From Anaerolineales bacterium (GTDB lineage: Bacteria > Chloroflexota > Anaerolineae > 4572-78 > J111): a stretch of 13,006 nt of DNA. The position numbers were made by a program, and so were the translations under genes. The notes beneath the pieces are model-generated. The model had not been told where the DNA came from, did not search any database, and was given only the letters and a program-made list of their open reading frames with translations. The stretch spans positions 1-13,006 of the forward strand of contig JAAUSP010000176.1 of assembly GCA_012032575.1 (NCBI GenBank). The letters are read 5' to 3'. Shown piece by piece: positions 1 through 7,025 of the stretch. Numbering within the stretch: the first letter of the stretch is position 1; the number at the start of each line of letters is the position of its first letter.

Positions 1-1089
1 TTCGCCTCTGCAATATGCTGGCTGACCCAGTCCAGGCCAATCGCCCAAAAGATATAGGCGACCGGCAGTGCGCCGATGGTGCGGAGGAAGTGGGGGGCTG
101 TCGTCGGTGATGAAGTCGGGGAGAAGCATGAAAAACAGCCATAGCAGCAACAGCGCCGCTGGACCAGCCACATTGGCTGGCCGGCGCAAACGCAGCAGCA
201 TCAGGCCGATGCCGAGATAAAAAAAGAGACCGTTCAGCCAATCGAAAACAGGGCGACCGTCGAGATTGTAGCGGTCGGTTTCATCGCCGTGGAAAGTGAA
301 CATGGCCAGGGTGCGTCCGGTGTGACGCAGCAGCGGCCCAAAATCGCCGTCGAGGGCGTAGGGCAGGGTTGAAACCTGGTTAGACCGCTCGGTAAAACTG
401 GCGGCGTGCTGCCAAAAATAAAAAGCCAGCGGCGCAAAAACGATGGCCCACAGCAAAAACAACAGCAGCGCTCCCAGCCAATGCCATTTTGTCACCTGCC
501 GGCGCAGCAGTTGATAGGCAAAAATCGCCCCAAGCAGCAACGGCACAAAGCGGCTGGACAGGTAGGTGTACATCGTTGCACCGGCGGCGAGACCACTCAA
601 AGCGAGAAACGTTAAACATTGAACGTTGAACGTTGGGTTCAAGCCGCGCCAGAGAAAATACAGGGTTAGCAGCAACAGGGGGGGTAAAATGACGGCCCGC
701 AGGGCCAGGCGGCTGGTGAAAATGGCCCAAAATGAGACAGCCAAACCGGCCATCGCCAGCAGGGCCACCCGCCGGTTGAATAATCGTTTGGTCAGAGGAT
801 AGACCAGGGCGACGGTCAGCAGACCGCAGATTACATTGACCAGACGCATCGGCGTCGGCCCGATACCAAAGGCGTAAAAGGCCAACGCTTCAAGGTAAAT
901 TATCAGCGGCTCGATACCTTTGTTGATCTCAAAAAAAATAAGGCGCTGCCCGTCGAGCACCTGCATGGCGGTGACGCCGTTATAGGCTTCGTCGTGGGAC
1001 AGGCCGGGGGGGATGCGATCAATGGCGATAATGCGGAGGGCAAAGGCCAGCAGAAGAATGGCGAGGGGCAGGATTCGGCGGAAACTCAT
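1..1089 (-). CDS. GT39/ArnT-like membrane glycosyltransferase, N-terminal part, frameshifted
   Basis: Probable polytopic glycosyltransferase of the GT-C fold (PMT/ArnT type), which moves a sugar from a polyprenyl-phosphate donor on the outer face of the membrane. The ATG at 1089 opens a hydrophobic helix (residues ~6-23), followed by IPPGLSHDEAYNG, whose D33-E34 pair matches the conserved acidic site of the first outer loop in this superfamily. Many hydrophobic helices follow (for example ~85-98, 110-130, 180-190, 203-222). The reading frame is sound to about residue 330. There the run of six G at 92-97 breaks it: removing one base restores HFLRTIGALPVAYIFWAIG, a typical continuation. The gene continues beyond base 1. 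It starts 21 bp after the DUF4058 stop, so the two are probably cotranscribed; no strong ribosome binding site is visible. Codons around 611-634 derive from a 7-bp repeat. The family is fairly sure; acceptor and sugar are unknown. Confidence 0.75.
   Translation of the reverse strand, partial: MSFRRILPLAILLLAFALRIIAIDRIPPGLSHDEAYNGVTAMQVLDGQRLIFFEINKGIEPLIIYLEALAFYAFGIGPTPMRLVNVICGLLTVALVYPLTKRLFNRRVALLAMAGLAVSFWAIFTSRLALRAVILPPLLLLTLYFLWRGLNPTFNVQCLTFLALSGLAAGATMYTYLSSRFVPLLLGAIFAYQLLRRQVTKWHWLGALLLFLLWAIVFAPLAFYFWQHAASFTERSNQVSTLPYALDGDFGPLLRHTGRTLAMFTFHGDETDRYNLDGRPVFDWLNGLFFYLGIGLMLLRLRRPANVAGPAALLLLWLFFMLLPDFITDDSPPLPPHHRRTAGRLYLLGDWPGLGQPAYCRGE
92..97. other. Frame break in G6 run (glycosyltransferase gene)
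   Basis: On the minus strand the reading frame changes at this C6/G6 run. Five bases instead of six would keep the protein continuous into a recognisable helix (PVAYIFWAIGLDW). A one-base homopolymer sequencing error is most likely; a true frameshift mutation is possible. Confidence 0.7.
611..634 (+). repeat. Heptamer repeat GTTAAAC-ATTGAAC-GTTGAAC-GTT inside a gene
   Basis: Three 7-bp units plus a partial one sit inside the glycosyltransferase coding region and encode part of NPTFNVQCLTFL on the minus strand, in a loop between two hydrophobic segments. The same units, with one mismatch over 21 bp, occur on the opposite strand at 5800-5820. The frame is kept through the repeat. Confidence 0.75.
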
Positions 1090-1110
1090 CAGGCTTCAAT
1101 CTTTAACCGC

Positions 1111-1887
1111 CTATGGTTTGCTAAAAATCTGAGATGCCCACTCAGCTTCCGCTTCCGACAAAGGCGGCTCAGCCGACTGCTGGTAATTAATAATCAAATC
1201 ATAGCCACCTTGATCGTACACCTCGTGCAAAATTTGATTCAGAGGTACCAGAGGTTCTTCCTCGCCGTAGCGAAGCGGGATAGGCAGGTCGGGGATGGGG
1301 TCGCGCAGGTCGAAGAGGTAGACATCGGCGTAGGGGCGGCGGCCGCTGCGGCTAACCAGCAAGCGGTAGTCGCTCTGGCGCGGCGCTTTCATCGGAAAAG
1401 GCTGTCCCCCCCGCAGCAGGTCAATTTCAACCAAATGGGTCAAGCTGCCCAATACTTTAAGCCGTTTTTCTTCGTATAATTTGCGACCTTCACGCGTGAC
1501 CTTGTTGGTGGGTGACAAAATCTCGATAACCGTAATCACCTCCTGATCGGGCAGGGCGCGTATTTCCAGATAACGCTCTTTCACTTCCTCCGCCATCGGC
1601 AGCTCGACCACTACCGGCGCGGCCACAGGAACAGCGACAGCCGCCGGAGAAGCGAATCTACTTGGCGTCGAGGGGGAGGTGGCAATCAGAACATCAGGCA
1701 TGCCCGTACTCTGCTGGTCTGGCGGCAGCACAGCCAGATAGGTGCGCTCTTCAATTCCAACGTGATAGTTGGGTCGCAGCAGAGGGGTTAAAAAGCGCCG
1801 AATATTAACGATTAAGTCGGTATGAACCTGCTCCCAAATTCCGCGCCGTTCTAAATATGGGTCCATTCCTGGGAACGGGGTTGGCAT
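1111..1887 (-). CDS. DUF4058 family protein
   Basis: A 258-residue protein of unknown function, full length for its family, opening with the family signature PFPGMDPYLE. Seen in the sequence: PDVLIA (D65), then VIEILSPTNK (E122), a lysine-rich helix (KLYEEKRLKVL, ~137-147) and HLVEIDLLRGG (E154, D156). This layout recalls the Uma2/DUF820 group of PD-(D/E)XK nuclease-fold proteins (PDV, then EVLSP, then a helix with Lys and Tyr), so a nuclease-like core is possible but not shown. An Ala/Val/Pro-rich stretch (~80-95) looks like a flexible loop. The ATG at 1887 has a good AAAGGAG ribosome binding site 8 bp upstream. An extended -10 element lies 40 bp upstream, so the gene probably has its own promoter although it follows the propeller gene by only 67 bp. 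A GCGGCCGC octamer lies within the gene at 1339-1346. Confidence 0.88.
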   Translation of the reverse strand: MPTPFPGMDPYLERRGIWEQVHTDLIVNIRRFLTPLLRPNYHVGIEERTYLAVLPPDQQSTGMPDVLIATSPSTPSRFASPAAVAVPVAAPVVVELPMAEEVKERYLEIRALPDQEVITVIEILSPTNKVTREGRKLYEEKRLKVLGSLTHLVEIDLLRGGQPFPMKAPRQSDYRLLVSRSGRRPYADVYLFDLRDPIPDLPIPLRYGEEEPLVPLNQILHEVYDQGGYDLIINYQQSAEPPLSEAEAEWASQIFSKP

Positions 1888-1924
1888 GGCTTAAACTCCT
1901 TTCCTTTCCGATTCACTGGGGGTA

Positions 1925-1933
1925 ATTATAACA
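1925..1933 (-). promoter_or_regulatory. Extended -10 promoter of the DUF4058 gene
   Basis: Read on the minus strand this is TGTTATAAT, a perfect extended -10 (TGnTATAAT), in the 67-bp gap ahead of the DUF4058 gene. No convincing -35 hexamer stands 17 bp upstream, as is common for extended -10 promoters. Transcription would start near 1918, leaving a leader of about 30 nt that holds the AAAGGAG site. Confidence 0.6.
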
Positions 1934-1954
1934 CAGACCGTAAAGGGGGGAGAA

Positions 1955-4653
1955 TTAGGGCCGCCAGGCCGGAGTTTGCTCGTCGCGGGTGGGGGTTTGG
2001 GTGAGGTTGACGACGGTCTGGCCGTCAAGCGTTGTGGAGAAAATTTCCCAATTGCCCTCACGGTTGGAGTAGAAAACCAACTGCTGCCCATCGGGCGACC
2101 AGAAGGGGCCGTGATCGTTGGCCTGAGAAAAATTACTGATGTTCTGGGCGGTGGTGCCGTTGGCATCCGCCACATAAACTTCCACATTGCCGTCGCGGTT
2201 GGTCTCAAAAGCCAGCCGTTTGCCATCGGGCGACCAGGCCGGGGAGAGATCGTTGGCCGGGTCGGTGGTCACCTGGCGCAAATCGGAGCCGGAAACGGTC
2301 ATGGTGAAAATATCCCAATTGCCCGGCGCTTTGCTGCTAAAGGCCAGCCGTTTGCCATCGGGCGACCAGACCGGACCAAGATTACCTGTGCCGTTATCCG
2401 TAATTTGAACTGCACTATCAGGACAGGTTTCCGGGTCGTCCAGACAAGCCATATCTACCACAAAAATTTCCCAGTTGCCGGCGCGAATCGAAGAAAATGC
2501 CAGGCGTTTGCTGTCAGGCGACCATGACGGGGTCCAATCGTCCGCCGGGTGGCGGGTCACATTGATGGCGGTCGGGCCGCAGCCTTCGGGCAGGGTGACA
2601 CAATCAGCCGCCACCACGTAGACTTCCCGGTTGCCATCCCGCGTCGAAACAAAAGCGATGTTCTGCCCATCGGGCGACCAAACCGGGGCGGTATCATCCT
2701 CACCTTCCGGGGAAAGGGCCGTTGCGCCGGTGCCATCGGCGTTCGCTACATAAATGCGCCAGCTTTGGTCCACATCGCGGGCCATGTAGGTGAGCGAAGG
2801 CAGGGTACGGGCCACCACCAGGGGGGCGTCGGCGTGGGGGTGGGCGTCGGTTCCGGGGTGGGGGTAGCCACCAGCACAGCGACACTCCCACGCGGCACGG
2901 CCCCAGCCGTATCCTGGCTGGAAGAAATCGCCGCAGCCACTTCATAGGAGCCGCCCGCTTCCGGGGCGGTCCATTGATAATTCGGACTGCTCAAATCCAC
3001 CACTTTTTCATCAATCACCCCGCCATCCTGGTTTTGCACCCGCCAGACCACCGAGTATTGGCTTTCGACCGGCGGAATGACCAAATCCAGGAATTTGCGG
3101 ATTACTGTCCAAATCTGGGCATCGTTCTTTTCGTTGAGCAGGTTTTGCACAGCCACCCCGCGCAGGTTGTACTGGGCCACAAATTGCAGCTTGCGGGCAA
3201 TGCTGGCCGCGTTTTCCAGATAAACGGTGCGCTGGGTGTTATTGCTGTCGAGGTAGGCAAACCAATAGGTGCCGCTGGCGCTGTCAAACTGAATCCCGGT
3301 TGAGGCTTGCAGACCGGTCAGGGTAAAGTCCACCGGCTGGCCGGGGGCCACAATATTCTGCCCGCCGACAATCGTCACCGCGCCAATAGGGTCCAGGGCT
3401 TGCTGGTAGGTAATGTCGCGGGTGACGCCGTTAACCTGCTCGGTACTGAGGGTAGAGAGTAACAATTGAATTTTGTAGCGGTTGACCTGTCCCACCGCCC
3501 AGTTGAGCATGGCTTCCATTTGGCCGCCCTGGGTGTAGGCTTTGGGGTCGGGCGAGGTCGGCACTTTGACCACATCGGCCACCCGGCCTATGGCCTGCCA
3601 ATCGTACGCGCCGGTATTCCAATCCTCCGCCGAAAGCTGCTGCGGCAGTTCGACCCGCACCGAGAGCTGCTTGTTATCGGGCAGGGCCGTATTCAACTGC
3701 TGCACAAACGAAGTAAATTCTTTCTGCAAATCGGGGTTGATCCCGCGATAGTCAATGTCAATGCCTTGATAGGCGTTGCGCTGCACCAGGTCAACAATGG
3801 CTTCCACATGACGCTGGCGCGCTTCGGCATCAATCAACAGATTATCAATCAGGTCGGAGCGAATCGAGCCGTCGCTGGTCCAGTTGCGGAGCGAGGGCAC
3901 CACGGTGAATGAGGCATTTTGAATTTCGGGGGGCAGCGTGCCCAGATCGCCCATAATCTGGCCGTCGGCATCCAGGTAAAGCCCCTGCGGGTTAACTTCA
4001 ACCAGGGTATCTTTGATGCCATCCGGCAGAGGTGTATTGGGCGCGTAATCGGTGGAAACGTTGGGGTTGATGGCATGGGTCTGCATCACCACCGCCGACT
4101 CCGGCAAAAAGTCCAGTTCCGATTCGATAATATCTTCGGTGGCAATCTTGCGGTTGGGCAGCCATTCCCAGACTTCGCCGGTCCAGGCGTACAGGTCAAG
4201 GGTGTTGTAAGGCTCTGATTCGTTGGGGATGGGGACGGTCAAAACGACCGCTTCGGGCGAGGTCCCTTTGACCTGAACACGGTAAAAGGGGCTTTTCATT
4301 ACCAGGTTGGGCGGAATACTTTCGGCGGCGGTGAGCAGGCTGTTGCCGGCTGAACCTTCCAGAAAGAGACTGCGGGGAATTGCATCAAGCTTAACCCGGA
4401 AAGAACGGCTGACGCCTTCCGGCAAAAAAGTAATTTGCGTCCCATCGGGGTCCTGGATCGCCCCACCTTCCCGGCTGATGCCTTCGTAACCGATACTCAG
4501 CAGCCGGTCCGCCAGCGAAATCGGCGGCAATAATAAGGCGCTCAGAATGAGCAGCGGAATCAACACAAAATTGATGACCACCCCGCCCACTCGACTCTCT
4601 AAAACTGACTCAAAAGACTGAACGAGTGGATTTGACTTAGTGCTTGACGACAT
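1955..4653 (-). CDS. Membrane-anchored GH18-like/TolB-propeller protein, frameshifted
   Basis: One gene split by a one-base frameshift at 2821-2826. The ATG at 4653 is preferred over an in-frame TTG at 4686: the stretch AGGAAAGGAG stands 14 bp ahead of it. Counting from the TTG: a single membrane helix (~35-57, INFVLIPLLILSALLL), a beta-rich region, a glycosidase-18-like barrel with YQGIDIDYRG (~306-315), a beta-sandwich-like region (~540-607) and a Thr-Pro stalk (608-620). After the break come propeller repeats with W-SPDG motifs (APVWSPDGQ, TPSWSPDSK, GPVWSPDGK, SPAWSPDGK, GPFWSPDGQ, TPAWRP), enough for six blades closed by the N-terminal strand. Two CX6C pairs in the early blades suggest disulphides and an extracytoplasmic location. 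GH18 enzymes need DxDxE; here the Glu position is Arg314, so the barrel is probably non-catalytic and may bind glycan or peptidoglycan. Sensing or binding is inference; no substrate can be named. Confidence 0.8.
2208..2368 (-). repeat. Near-identical DNA repeat between two propeller blades
   Basis: The coding segments for two blade motifs (W-SPDGKRLAF), near 2208-2240 and 2338-2368, are almost identical at DNA level over about 30 bp (shared core tttgccatcgggcgaccag). Such conservation between blades points to recent internal duplication or gene conversion, and could let the blade number vary. Confidence 0.6.
2821..2826. other. Frame break in G6 run (Thr-Pro stalk)
   Basis: Upstream of this run the frame encodes the barrel and PTPTPTPTP; downstream, after adding one C on the minus strand, it encodes LVVARTLPSLTYMARD, the first propeller strand. 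As written, the upstream frame continues into an unrelated tail (WWWPVPCL) and stops near 2746. Seven bases instead of six would make one continuous protein. The run sits in a G-rich tract (2821-2864), a typical place for sequencing indels. Confidence 0.8.
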
Positions 4654-4834
4654 ACGTAATTCGTCTTCTCCTTTCCTAAAAACCAACGGCCATTGCTATG
4701 GGCCAAAAACCAGGGTCGGTTGTTCCCAAAACCAACCCTATAGCCCGTTACTGTCGCTATAAGGATTTTTAGTATAATAAAAAAAGAAAAAAAGGGAAAT
4801 AACGCAAGCGGGGAGTCGAAGACGAGCGTTGAGT

Positions 4835-4881
4835 AAAAGTGATGCGTGATGCGTGAAAAATCTTCACGTATCACGCATCAC
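4835..4881 (-). terminator. Hairpin terminator after prfA-prmC
   Basis: On the minus strand, 47 bp after the prmC stop, an 18-bp stem with one mismatch (arms 4864-4881 and 4839-4856) encloses a 7-nt loop and is followed directly by TTTT (4838-4835). It has the shape of an intrinsic terminator for prfA-prmC and separates it from the next gene at 4653. The stem is built from GTGATGC heptamers, so the terminator seems derived from the repeat. Confidence 0.65.
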
Positions 4882-4894
4882 GCATCACGCATCA
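4839..4894. repeat. Palindromic heptamer array (GTGATGC/GCATCAC)
   Basis: Two to three GTGATGC units on the left face four ATCACGC-phase units on the right (4870-4894) in inverted orientation, around the loop AAAATCT. The unit length is exactly 7 bp, as in the other repeats here at 611, 5429 and 5800, although the unit sequence differs. Confidence 0.8.
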
Positions 4895-4927
4895 AACTGT
4901 ATTGAGATGACCCAAAAAAATTCAGGT

Positions 4928-5812
4928 TTATGTTTTGACCACCAGCAGCCTATCCAGCCCGGCCAAATCCTTTTTGACTTCAACCGCCGCGCCGGGAAAG
5001 TGAGTTTGGGCCAGTTGAACCACCGCCGGCCCCTGAGTAGAGCCAATCTCAATCAGCAGAGCGCCGCCGGGTTTCAGCTTTTCTCTGGCCTGGGGTAATA
5101 ACAAGCGAATCACATCCAGTCCATCCTCGCCCCCGTCGAGGGCCAGGCGCGGCTCGTAGCGGCTCACCTCCGGCATGGCCGTCGCCAATTCGGACCGGCT
5201 GACATACGGTGGATTGCTGACAATGAGATCCACCGGCTCAGGCAGAGGCTCCAACAAGTCCCCCTGCAAAAACGTAATTGGGTCGGCCATCTCGTTCCGT
5301 TCGGCATTGCGCCGGGCTAATAACAACGCTTCGGGCGAGGTATCCACCGCGAAGACGCAAGCATCCGGCAGATGTTTTGCCAAAGCTACCGCAATACAAC
5401 CGCTGCCCGTACCGATGTCGGCCATAGAGATTGGAGATTGGAGATTGAAGATTCGCGAATCTCCAATCTCCAATCTCCAATCGAGGGCTATTTCCACCAG
5501 CAGTTCCGTCTCCGGACGGGGGATGAGGACGTGTGGGTTAACCTCAAAGTCGAGGCCAAAGAAGGCTTTGCAGCCCACAATATAGGCCACCGGCTCGCGC
5601 TGTTCCCGGCGGCGGAGCAGGGTTTCAAAGTTATTGACTTGATTTTCGTCCAGGGGGTCTGAAAAATGAAGATAGAGCCAGGTTCGCTCCCGGCCCAGAC
5701 TATGGGCCAGCAGCACTTCGGCATCGAGCCGGGGGGTATCGCAGCCGGCAGCGGCGAGACGATGAATGGCTTTTTCCAGAACTGTTTTTACGTTTTCACG
5801 TTCAACGTTCAA
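4928..5812 (-). CDS. prmC: Release factor glutamine methyltransferase PrmC
   Basis: N5-glutamine methyltransferase that uses S-adenosylmethionine to methylate the Gln of the GGQ motif in peptide chain release factors, here encoded just upstream as prfA. The N-terminal helical substrate-binding domain (~1-105, with LIPRPETELLVE at 97-107) is followed by the Rossmann methyltransferase domain with ADIGTGSG (131-138, SAM binding) and the catalytic NPPY (200-203). At 294 residues it is slightly long because residues 111-128 in the interdomain linker are encoded by a 54-bp palindromic repeat. The likely start is a TTG at 5812, 13 bp after the prfA stop; an in-frame stop lies just upstream and no ATG or GTG serves. 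That TTG and the next few codons lie inside another heptamer repeat. No good ribosome binding site is visible, so translation is probably coupled to prfA. Confidence 0.95.
   Translation of the reverse strand: MNVERENVKTVLEKAIHRLAAAGCDTPRLDAEVLLAHSLGRERTWLYLHFSDPLDENQVNNFETLLRRREQREPVAYIVGCKAFFGLDFEVNPHVLIPRPETELLVEIALDWRLEIGDSRIFNLQSPISMADIGTGSGCIAVALAKHLPDACVFAVDTSPEALLLARRNAERNEMADPITFLQGDLLEPLPEPVDLIVSNPPYVSRSELATAMPEVSRYEPRLALDGGEDGLDVIRLLLPQAREKLKPGGALLIEIGSTQGPAVVQLAQTHFPGAAVEVKKDLAGLDRLLVVKT
5429..5482. repeat. 54-bp heptamer palindrome in the prmC coding region
   Basis: Perfectly centred on ATTCGCGAAT (5451-5460), each 27-nt arm carries three GATTGGA-type heptamers; the arms match at 26 of 27 positions. 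It spans exactly 18 codons of prmC (residues 111-128) in the linker ahead of the SAM-binding motif and keeps the frame. It resembles a small mobile palindromic repeat that settled at a permissive site. Confidence 0.85.
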
Positions 5813-5820
5813 CGTTTAAC
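5800..5820 (-). repeat. GTTAAAC-GTTGAAC-GTTGAAC repeat at the prfA/prmC junction
   Basis: Three 7-bp units on the minus strand fill most of the gap between the prfA stop (5826) and the prmC TTG start (5812) and run into the first codons of prmC. The unit is the one at 611-634, with one mismatch over 21 bp and opposite orientation in the window. Confidence 0.75.
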
Positions 5821-5825
5821 GTCTC

Positions 5826-6899
5826 TCACGCCGTTGCCAGTTCTTGCAGCTTTTCTTCCTCGTCGGCTTTGGTCAGGGCTTCAATAAACTCCTCGATTTC
5901 GCCGTTGAGGATACTTTCCAGCCGGTAGCTGGTCAGGCCGATGCGGTGATCGGTGACACGGGTTTGGGGGAAGTTGTAGGTGCGAATTTTTTCGCTGCGG
6001 TCGCCGCTGCCTACCTGGGAGCGTCGGGCCGCGCTGTGTTCGGCCTGGATGCGCTGCTGCTCCATATCATACAGGCGGGCACGCAAAATATTGAAGGCTT
6101 TGACTTTGTTCTGCAACTGGCTCTTTTCGTCCTGGCAGCTTACCACCAGGCCGGTCGGCAGGTGGGTCAGCCGCACCGCCGAGTCGGTGGTGTTGACGCT
6201 CTGGCCGCCGGGGCCGGTGGAGCGGAAGATGTCAATCCGCACCTCGTTGGGGTCAATTTCCACTTCCACTTCGTCCACTTCCGGCAAAACCGCCACGGTA
6301 GCGGTGGAAGTGTGGATGCGCCCGCCGCTTTCGGTATCGGGCACGCGCTGCACCCGGTGGACGCCGCTCTCATATTTTAATTTGGAATAAGCGCCCCGCC
6401 CGATCACCTGAAAAATGATTTCCTTAAAGCCGCCGATGCCGGACTCGTTGCGGCTCAATACCGCCGTTTTCCAGCGTTGATTTTCGGCGTAGCGGCTATA
6501 AATGCGAAACAGATCGGCGGCAAAAAGGCCGGCCTCGTTGCCGCCGGCTCCGGCCCGAATTTCGACAATGACGTTTTTCTCGTCGTTGGAATCTTTGGGG
6601 AGGAGCATCAGCCGCAAATTTCTTTCCAGTTCAGCCTGCTCGTTTTCCAGGCCCTCCATCTCCTCCTTGACCATCGCCCGCATGTCCTCGTCCAAACCGT
6701 CGGACAGCATCGTTTTGGCCTCATCCAATTGGGTCAAAACAGCTTGATGGCGCCGGTAGGTTTCAACCAGTTTTTCGATACTGGCCTGCTCCTGACCATA
6801 CTTCATCAGCAAATCGGGCTTATTGGTGACCTCGGGGGAGGCCATGAGTTCAAGTAATTCGGTGTAACGCGCCTCGACGGCGGCCAGTTTATCTAACAT
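5826..6899 (-). CDS. prfA: Peptide chain release factor 1 (RF1)
   Basis: Cytoplasmic class I release factor that reads UAA and UAG in the ribosomal A site and triggers peptide release. With the ATG at 6899 it has 357 residues, the normal length; this start ([12 protein letters not shown]) matches family N-termini and has GGAG 5 bp upstream, unlike the in-frame TTG at 6914. Seen: the helical N-terminal domain, RAGAGGNEA (115-123), the PxT codon-reading tripeptide as PDT (187-189) within [14 protein letters not shown], and GGQ (231-233) within [20 protein letters not shown]. The PxT tripeptide fits RF1; RF2 would have SPF. prmC follows after 13 bp, so the factor and its modifying enzyme form an operon. 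An extended -10 promoter lies about 70 bp upstream. Confidence 0.98.
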   Translation of the reverse strand: MLDKLAAVEARYTELLELMASPEVTNKPDLLMKYGQEQASIEKLVETYRRHQAVLTQLDEAKTMLSDGLDEDMRAMVKEEMEGLENEQAELERNLRLMLLPKDSNDEKNVIVEIRAGAGGNEAGLFAADLFRIYSRYAENQRWKTAVLSRNESGIGGFKEIIFQVIGRGAYSKLKYESGVHRVQRVPDTESGGRIHTSTATVAVLPEVDEVEVEIDPNEVRIDIFRSTGPGGQSVNTTDSAVRLTHLPTGLVVSCQDEKSQLQNKVKAFNILRARLYDMEQQRIQAEHSAARRSQVGSGDRSEKIRTYNFPQTRVTDHRIGLTSYRLESILNGEIEEFIEALTKADEEEKLQELATA

Positions 6900-6922
6900 A
6901 CTGCTCCAATACAAGCGGCGAC

Positions 6923-6948
6923 CCGCCTGAAAACTCGCAGGCGGGCCG
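6923..6948. other. GC-rich hairpin in the prfA leader
   Basis: CCCGCCTG and CAGGCGGG form a perfect 8-bp stem around the loop AAAACTCG. It lies between the prfA promoter and start codon, about 80 bp downstream of the antitoxin-like gene. No T-tract follows on either strand, so it is not a clear terminator; a leader structure or repeat remnant is as likely. Confidence 0.45.
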
Positions 6949-6967
6949 GATTTAATTACATTGATAT

Positions 6968-6976
6968 ATTATAACA
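6968..6976 (-). promoter_or_regulatory. Extended -10 promoter of prfA-prmC
   Basis: TGTTATAAT on the minus strand is a perfect extended -10 element placed about 70 bp ahead of the prfA ATG. The -35 region is weak. The same nonamer occurs at 1925-1933 and 9712-9720. Confidence 0.6.
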
Positions 6977-7025
6977 TGATTGGCAAAGCGTAGCGAGTCG
7001 CCAAAGGGCTTCACTATTACAAGAA

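Noticed and set aside
2821..2826. Phase variation by G6 slippage of the propeller gene.
   Set aside because: Not excluded, but a similar break in essential thrS makes sequencing error the better explanation. Read-level data would be needed.
4772..4777. TATAAT on the plus strand as a promoter.
   Set aside because: No plus-strand gene follows and no good -35 is visible; the AT-rich stretch is short. A minus-strand TATACT here for the GH18-propeller gene is possible but equally weak.
4839..4894. CRISPR-like array.
   Set aside because: The units are 7 bp with no spacers, arranged as a palindrome; nothing resembles cas genes.
6980..7004. Terminator hairpin TTGGC/GCCAA downstream of the antitoxin-like gene.
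   Set aside because: The stem is only 5 bp with a 15-nt loop and no T-run; too weak to call.
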